Source of the DNA: Candidatus Cloacimonadota bacterium
GTDB lineage: Bacteria > Cloacimonadota > Cloacimonadia > Cloacimonadales > TCS61
Assembly: GCA_021734245.1 (NCBI GenBank)
Contig: JAIPJH010000026.1
Span: 1-33,444 of the forward strand
DNA: 33,444 nucleotides
Direction: 5' to 3'
A model generated the notes under the pieces. The model searched no databases and had not been told where the DNA came from. It saw only the letters and a list, made by a program, of their open reading frames with translations. Below are positions 8,772 to 16,683 of this stretch, piece after piece (positions within the stretch are counted from its first letter, which is position 1; each line of letters opens with the position of its first letter). The position numbers and the translations under genes are program-made.

Positions 8772-9140
8772 ATGTTTAAGCTGAATGTAACATCGCAGTT
8801 TGCTTCGGCTCATAAATTGAACGGCTACGATGGAGCCTGCAAAAATCTGCACGGTCACAATTGGAAAGTGCGGGTTGGAATTGAGTGCGAGAAAACCGAC
8901 AAGATCGGAATGACGATAGATTTTGGAATTGTGAAAACTGAATTGAATGATCTGATGGAATATCTTGATCATAGTTTTTTGAATGATCTTCCCAGTTTTA
9001 AAGATCAAAACCCTACCTCGGAAAACATCGCAAAATATATTTACGATGAAATGAAAAAAAGAATTTCCGTGGAAGGTTGTAAAGTAGCAGATGTGGAAGT
9101 GTGGGAATCGGATAAATCATCGCTGGTTTATTACGAATAA
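8772..9140 (+). CDS. queD: 6-carboxy-5,6,7,8-tetrahydropterin synthase
   Basis: 122 residues, the usual size for the QueD/PTPS family. Zinc ligands His14, His27 and His29 are present, the latter two in NLHGHNW. Cys23 in the CxxxHGH arrangement favours QueD over the folate-type PTPS-III, which lacks this Cys. YLDHSFLND (Asp66, His67) and PTSEN (81-85), plus Glu112 in VWESDKSS, complete the active site and pterin pocket. The enzyme converts 7,8-dihydroneopterin triphosphate to 6-carboxytetrahydropterin in queuosine synthesis. GGAGG sits 4 bases before the ATG. No other queuosine gene is in the window; it heads an operon with engB only 3 bases downstream. Confidence 0.9.
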   Translation: MFKLNVTSQFASAHKLNGYDGACKNLHGHNWKVRVGIECEKTDKIGMTIDFGIVKTELNDLMEYLDHSFLNDLPSFKDQNPTSENIAKYIYDEMKKRISVEGCKVADVEVWESDKSSLVYYE

Positions 9141-9143
9141 AAT

Positions 9144-9749
9144 ATGCGAATTGTTGAATCAAAATTCATAAAAAGTGCCGTGAAGCCTTCCCAATATCCG
9201 GCGTCTGCTTTTTCCGATTTTGCCTTTGTAGGAAAATCAAATGTCGGTAAATCCGCTTTGATCAATACCATACTGAACCGAAAAGCAATTGCCAAAGTAA
9301 GCGGAACTCCCGGTAAAACCAGATTGATAAATTTTTTCGAAATCCGCTTCAAAAATGAAAATGATGAAGATGGATTTATGAACTTCGTGGATTTACCCGG
9401 ATACGGCTATGCCAAAGTAAGCAAAAAAGAACGTGAATCCTGGCAGACAATGATTTTGAATTATTTTGCCAAACGGATTCAATTGAAGGGCGTGATAATG
9501 CTGGCAGATATTCGCCACAAAGCCGATCCCAAAGACAAAATAATGCTGGATATGCTGATTCAGAATAATATTCCATTTATCATCGCAGCAACCAAATCTG
9601 ATAAGCTGGCAAAAAGTAAAATCAATAGAATTGTTAAAAAGCTGGCTGTTGGATTGCAGGTAAAGAATGCTCAGATAAAAGCTGTTTCATCTCTCAAAAA
9701 AACCGGTTTTGAAGAAATTTTGGCTTGGATATCCCAACAGATAAGTTGA
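9144..9749 (+). CDS. engB: Ribosome biogenesis GTP-binding protein EngB (YsxC/YihA)
   Basis: 201 residues, normal for EngB. G1 is GKSNVGKS (30-37), G2 lies in SGTPGKTR (53-60), G3 is VDLPGYGYAKV (82-92), G4 is TKSDK (150-154) and G5 is AVSS (180-183). The LPGYGYA signature separates it from Era and Der. It is a GTPase needed for late assembly of the large ribosomal subunit. The start follows the queD stop by 3 bases with no separate strong ribosome site, so translation is probably coupled. Confidence 0.95.
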   Translation: MRIVESKFIKSAVKPSQYPASAFSDFAFVGKSNVGKSALINTILNRKAIAKVSGTPGKTRLINFFEIRFKNENDEDGFMNFVDLPGYGYAKVSKKERESWQTMILNYFAKRIQLKGVIMLADIRHKADPKDKIMLDMLIQNNIPFIIAATKSDKLAKSKINRIVKKLAVGLQVKNAQIKAVSSLKKTGFEEILAWISQQIS

Positions 9750-9828
9750 TTTTATATTTGACACACAACCACGGTTTTTTAATTAATTTCTTTTGAAGTT
9801 TGTTATATGATAAAAAAAAGGAAGTTTA

Positions 9829-11691
9829 ATGTTAGAAAAGATAAAAAAGCCGACTGATGTTCAGCAGCTTTCATTAGCAGAACTTCAGGAACTGGCAAAA
9901 GATATACGAAAAAGAATTATCGAAGTTACCGCAAAAAACGGCGGTCATGTAGCTCCAAGTCTGGGAGCAACAGATCTTACAGTTGCACTGCTAAAAGTTT
10001 TCGATCCCAAAAATGATAAAATGGTTTGGGATGTAGGTCATCAATCTTATGCCTACAAAATTCTAACTGAAAGAAATGATCGTTTTAATACTCTGCGCCA
10101 GCTAAACGGAATAAGTGGTTTTAATAATATTTTTGAAAGCGAATATGATGCTTTCGGAGTAGGACATGCCAGTACATCCATTTCTGCTACGCTGGGCATC
10201 ACGGTAGCTCGGGAAAAGAGGCAGGAAAAAGGTTATAACATTGCCATTATCGGTGATGGTGCTCTCACGGGAGGTATGTCTTTCGAAGCCTTGAATCATG
10301 CAGGGCATCTGCAAAAAGATATGATCGTTATCCTGAATGACAACAACATGTCGATTTCCAAAAATGTGGGAGCTTTGCAGGCATATCTTACCAATATTCT
10401 GGTAAGCCGTTCTTACAATGCTTTTAAAAATGCGATTTGGGATTTTGTTCACCTTATGCCCAGCAGAATTCGTAGAAGGATGATCTTAAGTGCCAGAAAA
10501 ATCGAGGAAAATCTGATCAATTCTCTGGCTCCAAATATTATTTTTGAAGATCTCGGTTTTAAATATGTCGGTCCGATCGATGGACATAATGTGCCCAGGA
10601 TGGTAAGGATTTTCAAAAAAGTTATCCGCAACATGAATGGCCCGATCTTTATCCATATCGTTACTAAAAAAGGCAAAGGTTACGATCATGCCGAAGATGA
10701 TGCATCACGTTTTCACGGCTTGGGACCTTACGAAATTGAATCGGGAAAATGCAAAGGAAAGAACGGAACTTCCTATTCTCTGGTTTTGGGAAACAGTTTG
10801 TGTGAAATAGCCGAAAAAAACAAAAATGTAATCGCAATTACTGCTGCCATGACCGATGGAACCGGTTTATCTAAATTTGCTGAAAAGCATCCCGAAAGAT
10901 TTTTCGATGTGGGAATTGCCGAACAGCATGCAGTTACTTTTGCAGGTGGATTGGCAACGCAGGGCTTCAAACCGTTTGTAGCAATATATTCCACCTTCCT
11001 GCAGCGTGCTTTGGATCAGGTTATCCACGATATTGCACTGCAAAAACTGCCGGTTGTATTTTGCCTGGATCGAGCCGGCTTGGTGGGCGAAGACGGGGCA
11101 ACTCATCATGGCGCTTTCGATCTTTCCTATTTGAACATAATTCCCAATCTGGCAATCATGGCTCCGTCTGATGCAGATGAATTTGAAGCGATGCTGCTCT
11201 TTGCTGCAAATTATTATGACGGTCCAATCGCGATCCGTTATCCGCGCGGTTCTGCACGTAAATGCCAGATCGATCACAAACCAATTGAAATCGGCAAATT
11301 TGAGATGCGGCAAAAAGGCGGGAAAATTGCTGTTATTGGAATTGGAAAATCATTTATCGATGCCGAGATGATCGTGGATAAAATGAAGATTGATTTTCCA
11401 GAAATAAAACCCTGTCTGGTTAATGCCCGTTGGATGAAACCGTTGGATGAAAAATTTCTGTCTGAATTGGAAGAAAATTTCGATATTGTTTTTACAATCG
11501 AAGAAAATTGTCTGAAGGGCGGTTTTGGCGAAGCAATAAAATCTCGCCTCGTGAATGCCAGAGCACAAATATATTCCTTTGGTCTGCCCGATGAATTCGT
11601 TACCTATGGCAAAACAGATGAATTGAAGAATCTGATCGGACTCAGCACTGATCAAATCTACGAAAAAATCAAGAATATTTTGCAGAATTAG
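9829..11691 (+). CDS. dxs: 1-deoxy-D-xylulose-5-phosphate synthase
   Basis: 620 residues, full length. It is a three-domain thiamine-diphosphate transketolase-like enzyme. His40 in NGGHVAPSLG and His71 in VGHQSYAYK fit the substrate site. The ThDP/Mg motif runs from GDGALTGG (142-149) to NDNNMSIS (170-177). Glu365 in GIAEQHAVTF is the catalytic glutamate of the pyrimidine domain, and DRAGLVGEDGATHHG (414-428) and RYPRGSARK mark the rest. It makes DXP from pyruvate and glyceraldehyde-3-phosphate, the first step of MEP isoprenoid synthesis and a feeder for thiamine and pyridoxal. AGGAAG lies 4 bases before the ATG. It is followed by mnmE after 18 bases. Confidence 0.97.
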   Translation: MLEKIKKPTDVQQLSLAELQELAKDIRKRIIEVTAKNGGHVAPSLGATDLTVALLKVFDPKNDKMVWDVGHQSYAYKILTERNDRFNTLRQLNGISGFNNIFESEYDAFGVGHASTSISATLGITVAREKRQEKGYNIAIIGDGALTGGMSFEALNHAGHLQKDMIVILNDNNMSISKNVGALQAYLTNILVSRSYNAFKNAIWDFVHLMPSRIRRRMILSARKIEENLINSLAPNIIFEDLGFKYVGPIDGHNVPRMVRIFKKVIRNMNGPIFIHIVTKKGKGYDHAEDDASRFHGLGPYEIESGKCKGKNGTSYSLVLGNSLCEIAEKNKNVIAITAAMTDGTGLSKFAEKHPERFFDVGIAEQHAVTFAGGLATQGFKPFVAIYSTFLQRALDQVIHDIALQKLPVVFCLDRAGLVGEDGATHHGAFDLSYLNIIPNLAIMAPSDADEFEAMLLFAANYYDGPIAIRYPRGSARKCQIDHKPIEIGKFEMRQKGGKIAVIGIGKSFIDAEMIVDKMKIDFPEIKPCLVNARWMKPLDEKFLSELEENFDIVFTIEENCLKGGFGEAIKSRLVNARAQIYSFGLPDEFVTYGKTDELKNLIGLSTDQIYEKIKNILQN

Positions 11692-11709
11692 AACATCTAA
11701 AAAAAACAA

Positions 11710-13065
11710 ATGAAATACCAAGGCGATACAATTTCTGCCATTTCCACGCCAATTGGAATCGGTGGAATTTCAGTAATTCGAGTTAGCGGCGAAAAATCAA
11801 TTCAGGTTGTCGACCAGGTTTTCCAGGCAAAAAAATCTTTGGAAGAATATCCATCACATAAAGCTGTTTTCGGCAGGATCGTTGATGATAAGCAACTTAT
11901 CGATGAAGTTGTAGTCACGGTTTTTATCGCACCACACAGTTACACGGGAGAAAATGTAGTAGAAATTTCCTGCCACGGCAGCACCTTTGTTACCAATAAA
12001 ATCCTGGAAATTCTGCTTCGCAAAACACGTTTGGCGGAACCGGGAGAATTCACGCAACGTGCTTTTCTGAACGAAAAGATCGGTCTAACTCAGGCAGAAG
12101 CAGTCGGAGACCTGCTCAGTTCTCAAACCAGAATAGCGCATTTAGCTGCTGTTCAGCAATACGAAGGAAGCCTGCGTAGAAGAATCGAAAAACTGCTCAA
12201 TAAAATTACTGAGTATCGAACACTTTTGGAACTCGAAATTGATTTTATGGAACAAGGTTTAGACCAAATCGACACCGATGATCTTTTGGAGAAAATAAAA
12301 ATTCTGCAATCCGATATTGAAAAATTAGCACGCACCGGAGCGGAAGGAATGATCATCAAAGAAGGTTTGAAAGTAAGTTTGGTGGGAGCACCAAATGTAG
12401 GAAAATCCAGCATTTTCAATGCCTTTTTGCAAAATGAAAGAGCAATCGTAACACCACATCCCGGCACAACGCGAGATTATCTGGAAGAAGCGGTAAGCTT
12501 AAACGGTTATCTGGTTCGCTTTTTCGATACAGCCGGAATTCGTAAAACAGAAAATCAAATCGAGCAGCTGGGAATTGATCGCTCTTACGAAATTATTAAA
12601 CAATCCCACAAAATTCTGTTCATTATCGATGGCGAAGAAAACGAAACAGAATATCAGAAATTAGCTGAATTAGTTCCAAAAGAAAATATCATCAAAGTTA
12701 TAAATAAAACTGATCTCATCGATAAAAATGAACTTTCCAAATTTATCGAATCTGATTATATCCCCTGTTCAGCAATTTCTGATGATGGCTTGGAAAAACT
12801 GAAAGAGATTTTGCTCAACGATATTCAAATTTCCCAAGCAGAATTACAATCCGGCATTCTAACAAATACACGTCAAATCGCAGCTGTTCAACGTGCCAAT
12901 GAATCTATCAGGAAAGCTGTTTCTTCACTGCAAAATGAATTGGGTTATGAATTTACAGCTTTCGACTTGAAAGAAGCCAGCACAGCTTTAGAAGAAATTA
13001 TCGGGAAAATTACCACCGATGATATTTTGAATCAGATCTTTGAGAATTTTTGTGTGGGAAAGTGA
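11710..13065 (+). CDS. mnmE: tRNA uridine-5-carboxymethylaminomethyl(34) synthesis GTPase MnmE
   Basis: 451 residues. The N-terminal folate-binding domain starts DTISAISTPIGIGGISVIR. The helical domain contains PGEFTQRAFLNEKIGLTQAEAV (112-132; first 20 residues are diagnostic). The inserted G domain has GAPNVGKS (226-233), the TRDY loop (254-257), DTAG (273-276) and NKTD (332-335). The C-terminus is the family's hallmark FCVGK (usually FCIGK) carrying the catalytic Cys447. With MnmG it modifies the wobble uridine of several tRNAs. mnmG is not in the window. No good Shine-Dalgarno precedes the start; the leader is a plain A-rich stretch, and the gene is probably read through from dxs. Confidence 0.96.
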   Translation: MKYQGDTISAISTPIGIGGISVIRVSGEKSIQVVDQVFQAKKSLEEYPSHKAVFGRIVDDKQLIDEVVVTVFIAPHSYTGENVVEISCHGSTFVTNKILEILLRKTRLAEPGEFTQRAFLNEKIGLTQAEAVGDLLSSQTRIAHLAAVQQYEGSLRRRIEKLLNKITEYRTLLELEIDFMEQGLDQIDTDDLLEKIKILQSDIEKLARTGAEGMIIKEGLKVSLVGAPNVGKSSIFNAFLQNERAIVTPHPGTTRDYLEEAVSLNGYLVRFFDTAGIRKTENQIEQLGIDRSYEIIKQSHKILFIIDGEENETEYQKLAELVPKENIIKVINKTDLIDKNELSKFIESDYIPCSAISDDGLEKLKEILLNDIQISQAELQSGILTNTRQIAAVQRANESIRKAVSSLQNELGYEFTAFDLKEASTALEEIIGKITTDDILNQIFENFCVGK

Positions 13066-13074
13066 TAGATAAAA

Positions 13075-13100
13075 TAGCTCACGGATTTCACAGATAAACA
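13075..13100. repeat. Dispersed short repeat, copy 1
   Basis: TAGCTCACGGATTTCACAGA followed by TAAACA, just after mnmE. A close relative occurs at 33160-33186, TAGCTCACAGATTTATACAGA followed by TGAACA. Both lie in intergenic DNA directly beside the end or start of a gene. The function is unknown. Confidence 0.5.
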
Positions 13101-13121
13101 CGGATTATATAACTTAATTTA

Positions 13122-13646
13122 TCAGTTTTCCAGTTGGTTTATTAATTCTGTTAGACTCTTGATATCAATTTTAATTCTACTGAAAAATGAAATCATTTTG
13201 ATTTTTGAAGGAAAGTTTATGAACGAATTTATTAAACTCAAAACTATTAAAATGAAACCAATAATTATATAGATTATTTCCTGCTCTCCAGAATTTATTA
13301 TTGTATTACCGATTACCAGAAAACCCAATATAGAAACTGGAACATAAATTATTCCACGCAGAAAATAATAAAGAATATAAGTTAGATTATTCTTGTATAA
13401 TTCTTCAGCTTCTTTGGAAATCTTCATGCGCAGATCAAGTTGATTTATTCTTCTGCCTTTTCGCAGTTGAGATAAACCAAAATATATAAAAATCGGAGTA
13501 ACAATAGCTACTGCAATGAAAATTCCATTTGTTGGAAAAAGATCAACTGTATTTTGATCTTTTGTAAAATGTCCATTTAATATTGTAATGCCAATAATTG
13601 ATAAAAACAGAAAAATAAAGTGCAGTGCAATGATGCTATAATACAC
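13122..13646 (-). CDS. Small integral membrane protein of unknown function (174 aa)
   Basis: I do not recognise the family. Four hydrophobic segments are visible: IIALHFIFLFLSIIGITI near the start, IFIAVAIVTPIFIYFGL, a third around YFLRGIIYVPVSILGFLV, and IIYIIIGFILIVLSLINSF. Short basic loops (RKGRR, then FPSKIK) lie between them. The frame's first ordinary start is GTG at 13646, which has no clear ribosome site. A strong AGGAGGG (13690-13696) lies 39 bases further upstream and leads, in the same open frame, to ATT (13688) and ATC (13685), so translation may begin at a rare codon and add the residues ISYLKRELKKYKT. It is likely co-transcribed with the next upstream gene, whose stop lies 2 bases before this ribosome site. 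Confidence 0.65.
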   Translation of the reverse strand: MYYSIIALHFIFLFLSIIGITILNGHFTKDQNTVDLFPTNGIFIAVAIVTPIFIYFGLSQLRKGRRINQLDLRMKISKEAEELYKNNLTYILYYFLRGIIYVPVSILGFLVIGNTIINSGEQEIIYIIIGFILIVLSLINSFINFPSKIKMISFFSRIKIDIKSLTELINQLEN

Positions 13647-13698
13647 TGTTTTATACTTCTTTAATTCCCTTTTTAGATAACTGATAATTCCCTCCTGT

Positions 13699-14004
13699 TT
13701 AAAAGTATTTTTCCCAGTGAATTATGTAATGAACTATGTAACTTAACAATCTTAATAAACCTACAAGAATTCCTTGTAAACCCAATAATGTAAAGAACTT
13801 GTCTCTGAATTCAGCTTCTTTGAACAATTTCTTGAAATTTATACTTTTCAAGCCATTTCTTCTGATGTAAGTTTTTGATGGAAAATTTAGAGAATGAAAA
13901 ATGAAAAAACACCCTGCTGCAATTATTGCAAGCATATGAAGAAATACTCCACCAATTGGATCATCTAATGGAGGAATGAATAATCCAATTAATTTATCTA
14001 ACAC
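13699..14004 (-). CDS. Small membrane protein of unknown function (101 aa), GTG start
   Basis: It starts at GTG with GAGG 6 bases upstream. Two hydrophobic segments (about 18-37, GGVFLHMLAIIAAGCFFIFH; and about 72-95, LLGLQGILVGLLRLLSYIVHY) flank a basic middle (KTYIRRNGLKSINFKKLFK). The family is not recognised. It forms a two-gene unit with the four-helix protein downstream, and a joint membrane function is possible but unproven. Confidence 0.65.
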   Translation of the reverse strand: MLDKLIGLFIPPLDDPIGGVFLHMLAIIAAGCFFIFHSLNFPSKTYIRRNGLKSINFKKLFKEAEFRDKFFTLLGLQGILVGLLRLLSYIVHYIIHWEKYF

Positions 14005-14079
14005 TATTTTCCTCGTTTACCATTAATCCAATAAAAAAGCATTTTCATTCTTCAATAATTTCATCTAAATTTTTATCTG

Positions 14080-14532
14080 TTATTTTTCTATCAAATAACC
14101 TGATTTCTCTAAAATCTTAATTGCCAGCGGATCCATTTCGGGCAGATCATTCAATTCGAAAAACTTAAAATCCAAGCTTTCATGATCGTTAACTTTTGGA
14201 ATTCCTGCCCAATCTGTAACTTCATAAACCGCCGTTGCCAGGTTAATTTCATCTCCATTTGGATAAGTGTGGTACATGTCTTTGCCAGCTAAAATTCCTT
14301 TCAATTCCAGATTCTTGATCTTTAGACTGGTTTCTTCTTCCACTTCCCGAATCGCAGTTTCTTCGAAACTTTCTCCAATTTCCATAGCACCGCCAATCGT
14401 GCTCCACAAACCGGTATCGGCTCTTTTCTGTAATAAAATTTCACCTTGTTTATTCTTGATGATAACAGTCGAACCAACCATTATCAACGGCATTTTTCCC
14501 ACTTTTTGTCTAAGTTCCATCATGTAATTCAT
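14080..14532 (-). CDS. Nudix hydrolase
   Basis: 150 residues. The Nudix box runs from Gly48 to Leu70: G-x5-E (Gly48, Glu54) then Arg62-Glu63-Val64-x-Glu66-Glu67, with Ser69 in place of the usual Gly. The fold before it (VGSTVIIKNKQGEILLQKR) and the GLWSTIGGAMEIGES segment are typical of the ADP-ribose/NTP-pyrophosphatase-like group. It hydrolyses a nucleoside diphosphate linked to another group; the substrate cannot be assigned. It lies 10 bases after the DUF4143 ATPase stop, so the two are probably co-transcribed. The start is uncertain, as ATG codons at residues 1, 4 and 5 all lack a strong ribosome site. Confidence 0.85.
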   Translation of the reverse strand: MNYMMELRQKVGKMPLIMVGSTVIIKNKQGEILLQKRADTGLWSTIGGAMEIGESFEETAIREVEEETSLKIKNLELKGILAGKDMYHTYPNGDEINLATAVYEVTDWAGIPKVNDHESLDFKFFELNDLPEMDPLAIKILEKSGYLIEK

Positions 14533-14542
14533 AACTACTCTT

Positions 14543-15664
14543 CTAATAATTTAAACTGTTCAAAAATTTTATGCCATTCCGAATATCAATTCCCGATTGC
14601 ATTCTTTCATTCCTGATCTTAAAAACCAATTGCGTGGAAGGAATGTTATATTTTTCCTTAAAATAGAGAAGATGTCGTGATGGATTAGCATCACTCAATT
14701 TCACTTCGATCAATTTGATCAATTCCTCTTCCTTCGAAATACAAAAATCAACTTCGCGTTTGTCGCGAGTTCTTAAATAATAAAGTTTGGTATCGTTTCC
14801 TTTAAAATCCTGCTCTCCATAAACATGCTTCAACAAATGAACGGCAACTAGATTTTCCAGTTTTACATCTTCATTTCCTCTTGCCAAACCGGTATCATAA
14901 AAATATATTTTTGCTTCTTTTTTTAAGGATCGTGCGATATTTTTGGAGAAAGGATAAATCCTGAAAATTATAAATAAGCTTTCCAGAATTTCAATATATT
15001 TGGATATCGTGTTGGGAGATGTTCCAATATCTTCCGCAATCGATTTATGGGAAATCGGAGAACCAACTCGATAGCGCAGCATTTCTAAAAGAGTGTGCAT
15101 TGCTCTCAAATCTCTGATATTCTCAAAATTTAGAATATCATTTCTAATTATTCCGTCTTTATATTGCCTTCTCCATCTTTTCACGTCTGTTTCTGTTTCT
15201 GCCAGAAACGGTTCGGGAAAACCGCTGCTGAAAATAAAATTGTTTAATTCTTTTTTGATACCGGATAACTGCATTTCCTTAAATGAAACAGGCAGCAATC
15301 GAAAGCTGAAAAATCTACCCGATAACGCATCCCCACTTTGCCTGAAAACATCCAGGCGCGTACTTCCGGTTACTATAATTTTCTGGTTTTCCGGCTTTGT
15401 GTCATAAACCCCTTTTAAATAGTTTTTCCAGGATGGCATTTTGTAAATCTCATCAAAAATTATCAGATCTTCATTGGGAAACCAACTTTGATTCTTTACA
15501 ACCATTCTATCATCAGGATTATCGTAATTTATATATAACGTATTTGTGTGATTTTCAGCAATTTTTTTGGCTAACCAGGTCTTACCAACTTGTCGAGGTC
15601 CTACAATAAACACCATTTTTCTTTCAAGATCTTTAACTATCTGTTTTTCCAAGTATCTATCCAA
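14543..15664 (-). CDS. AAA ATPase with DUF4143 C-terminal domain, UUG start
   Basis: 373 residues from a TTG at 15664. AGGAGG lies 6 bases before this codon. A longer frame from a TTG at 15691 would put that ribosome site inside the coding region, so it is rejected. The AAA domain has Walker A FIVGPRQVGKT (residues about 19-29), Walker B LIIFDEI and sensor TGSTRLD. A short winged-helix segment (HKSIAEDIGTSPNTISKYI) follows. The DUF4143 part contains a nuclease-like arrangement EVDFCI...IEVKLSD, resembling PD-(D/E)xK cores. These ATPases are common and often present in many copies; their role is unsettled, with proposals around toxin or repeat-associated mobile behaviour. A twin palindrome sits just upstream of the gene, suggesting self-regulation. 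Confidence 0.88.
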   Translation of the reverse strand: MDRYLEKQIVKDLERKMVFIVGPRQVGKTWLAKKIAENHTNTLYINYDNPDDRMVVKNQSWFPNEDLIIFDEIYKMPSWKNYLKGVYDTKPENQKIIVTGSTRLDVFRQSGDALSGRFFSFRLLPVSFKEMQLSGIKKELNNFIFSSGFPEPFLAETETDVKRWRRQYKDGIIRNDILNFENIRDLRAMHTLLEMLRYRVGSPISHKSIAEDIGTSPNTISKYIEILESLFIIFRIYPFSKNIARSLKKEAKIYFYDTGLARGNEDVKLENLVAVHLLKHVYGEQDFKGNDTKLYYLRTRDKREVDFCISKEEELIKLIEVKLSDANPSRHLLYFKEKYNIPSTQLVFKIRNERMQSGIDIRNGIKFLNSLNY

Positions 15665-15684
15665 TTTTATCCTCCTTTTTATGG

Positions 15685-15749
15685 GTGACAATTTTTCACT
15701 CTAATGCAAAATTGTCACGACTTTTTCTCATTACGCTAAAAAATTGTCG
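15685..15749 (-). promoter_or_regulatory. Twin palindromic operator upstream of the DUF4143 ATPase
   Basis: GTGACAATTTT (15685-15695) and AAAATTGTCAC (15708-15718) form an 11-bp perfect inverted repeat with a 12-nt centre. A second, looser palindrome abuts it: CGAC-TTTTT (15718-15726) with AAAAA-ATT-GTCG (about 15738-15749). On the minus strand the two units align as a tandem repeat (G[C/T]GACAATTTT ... AAAA). The block lies 21-85 bases before the start codon, as expected for an operator overlapping promoter or leader. Confidence 0.55.
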
Positions 15750-15752
15750 CCC

Positions 15753-16038
15753 TTGAAAATGCGGTTTTATAAATTGAAAATGATATTTTCCATAAATTAT
15801 TTCGCAGGTTTAGATTCAGATTTTGTCTGTAAAATTGAGTTCGGAAAAAAGGATGAGTGTAAAAAAAATCAAATCTCATCTGGACAAAAACAGCAGGTAA
15901 AATATACAAAGAAGAGAGAGAAGAAATGAAGCAGAATAGTGGAAGAGAACCAGGCAGAAACGGATATTCTGGTTCAGGCGGGGCATTAAATCCACCGTTC
16001 TCTTGTTCTGTATTCAATTTTCTTCTGGAGGTAAAAAA
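15753..16038. other. Intergenic region between divergent genes
   Basis: This is the gap between the divergent ATPase and lipoprotein genes. A 38-codon plus-strand frame (ATG at 15926, ending in a TGA that overlaps the lipoprotein ATG) has only a weak purine-rich leader and no recognisable product. I regard it as doubtful. No terminator or RNA gene was seen. GGAGG near the right end is the ribosome site of the lipoprotein. Confidence 0.4.
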
Positions 16039-16554
16039 ATGAAAAAAATATTTATGATTCTATTAAGTTTGCTGGCATTGATTTCCTGCTCCACCATTTA
16101 TGTGGTTCGCGATTATGATGTAACCGCAGATTTCAGTAATTTCAAAACTTTTCGCTGGGATATGACACGTTCCAACAGTCGTTTCAAAAATGAGCTTCTG
16201 GATAAAAGACTGCGTCATACAATAAACCAGGAACTTATCGCAAAAGGGTTTGAACACCAATCCAGATATGCCGATTTTATTCTAACTTATGAACAGACAA
16301 CACGAAGCGAGAAAGATGTTTATGTAACGCATTCCTATCATGGCTGGCGTCATGGTGGCTGGGGTCACAGGAACGTATTTGTGGATAAGCGCAAAGAAGC
16401 TCTGATGACTTTGAAAATATTTGATGCCAAAACCGATCAACTGGTCTGGCAAAGCTGGGCTTCAGGAATCGAAGTTAGAATAGAATTTGTAGAAGAGATC
16501 ATTAATGAAACAGCCGAAAAACTGGTAGAAGATTTTCCACCCGGAAAAAAATAA
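16039..16554 (+). CDS. DUF4136-type lipoprotein
   Basis: 171 residues from the ATG at 16039, chosen because GGAGG lies 7 bases upstream and the product then begins with a clean lipoprotein signal (MKKIFMILLSLLALISC, Cys17). A longer frame from 16003 would bury this signal. The mature part matches the DUF4136 layout: YDVTADFSNFKTFRWD at the start, LDKRLRHTINQELIAKGFE, ADFILTYE, and a late LVWQSWASG followed by a terminal helix. A His/Gly-rich stretch (HSYHGWRHGGWGHRN) sits in the middle. The family is a membrane-anchored periplasmic protein of unknown function. It is followed by a TonB-like gene after 129 bases. Confidence 0.85.
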   Translation: MKKIFMILLSLLALISCSTIYVVRDYDVTADFSNFKTFRWDMTRSNSRFKNELLDKRLRHTINQELIAKGFEHQSRYADFILTYEQTTRSEKDVYVTHSYHGWRHGGWGHRNVFVDKRKEALMTLKIFDAKTDQLVWQSWASGIEVRIEFVEEIINETAEKLVEDFPPGKK

Positions 16555-16683
16555 AACATCCTATTTAGAAAGGATTGAAATGGATTCAAGGAATTTGATA
16601 ACGGGATTGCTGGTTGCAAGATGATCATCAAAAAATATAGACAGCAGAAATACCTCCAAATAGTTTGAGGACAGGAAAGAAAA

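Noticed and set aside
15685-15752. CRISPR array at the tandem palindromes
   Set aside because: Only two imperfect units, no spacers of regular length and no cas genes in the window.
15736-16017. 93-codon minus-strand frame between the ATPase and the lipoprotein
   Set aside because: It overlaps the twin palindrome, lacks a ribosome site and shows no plausible domain; treated as chance.
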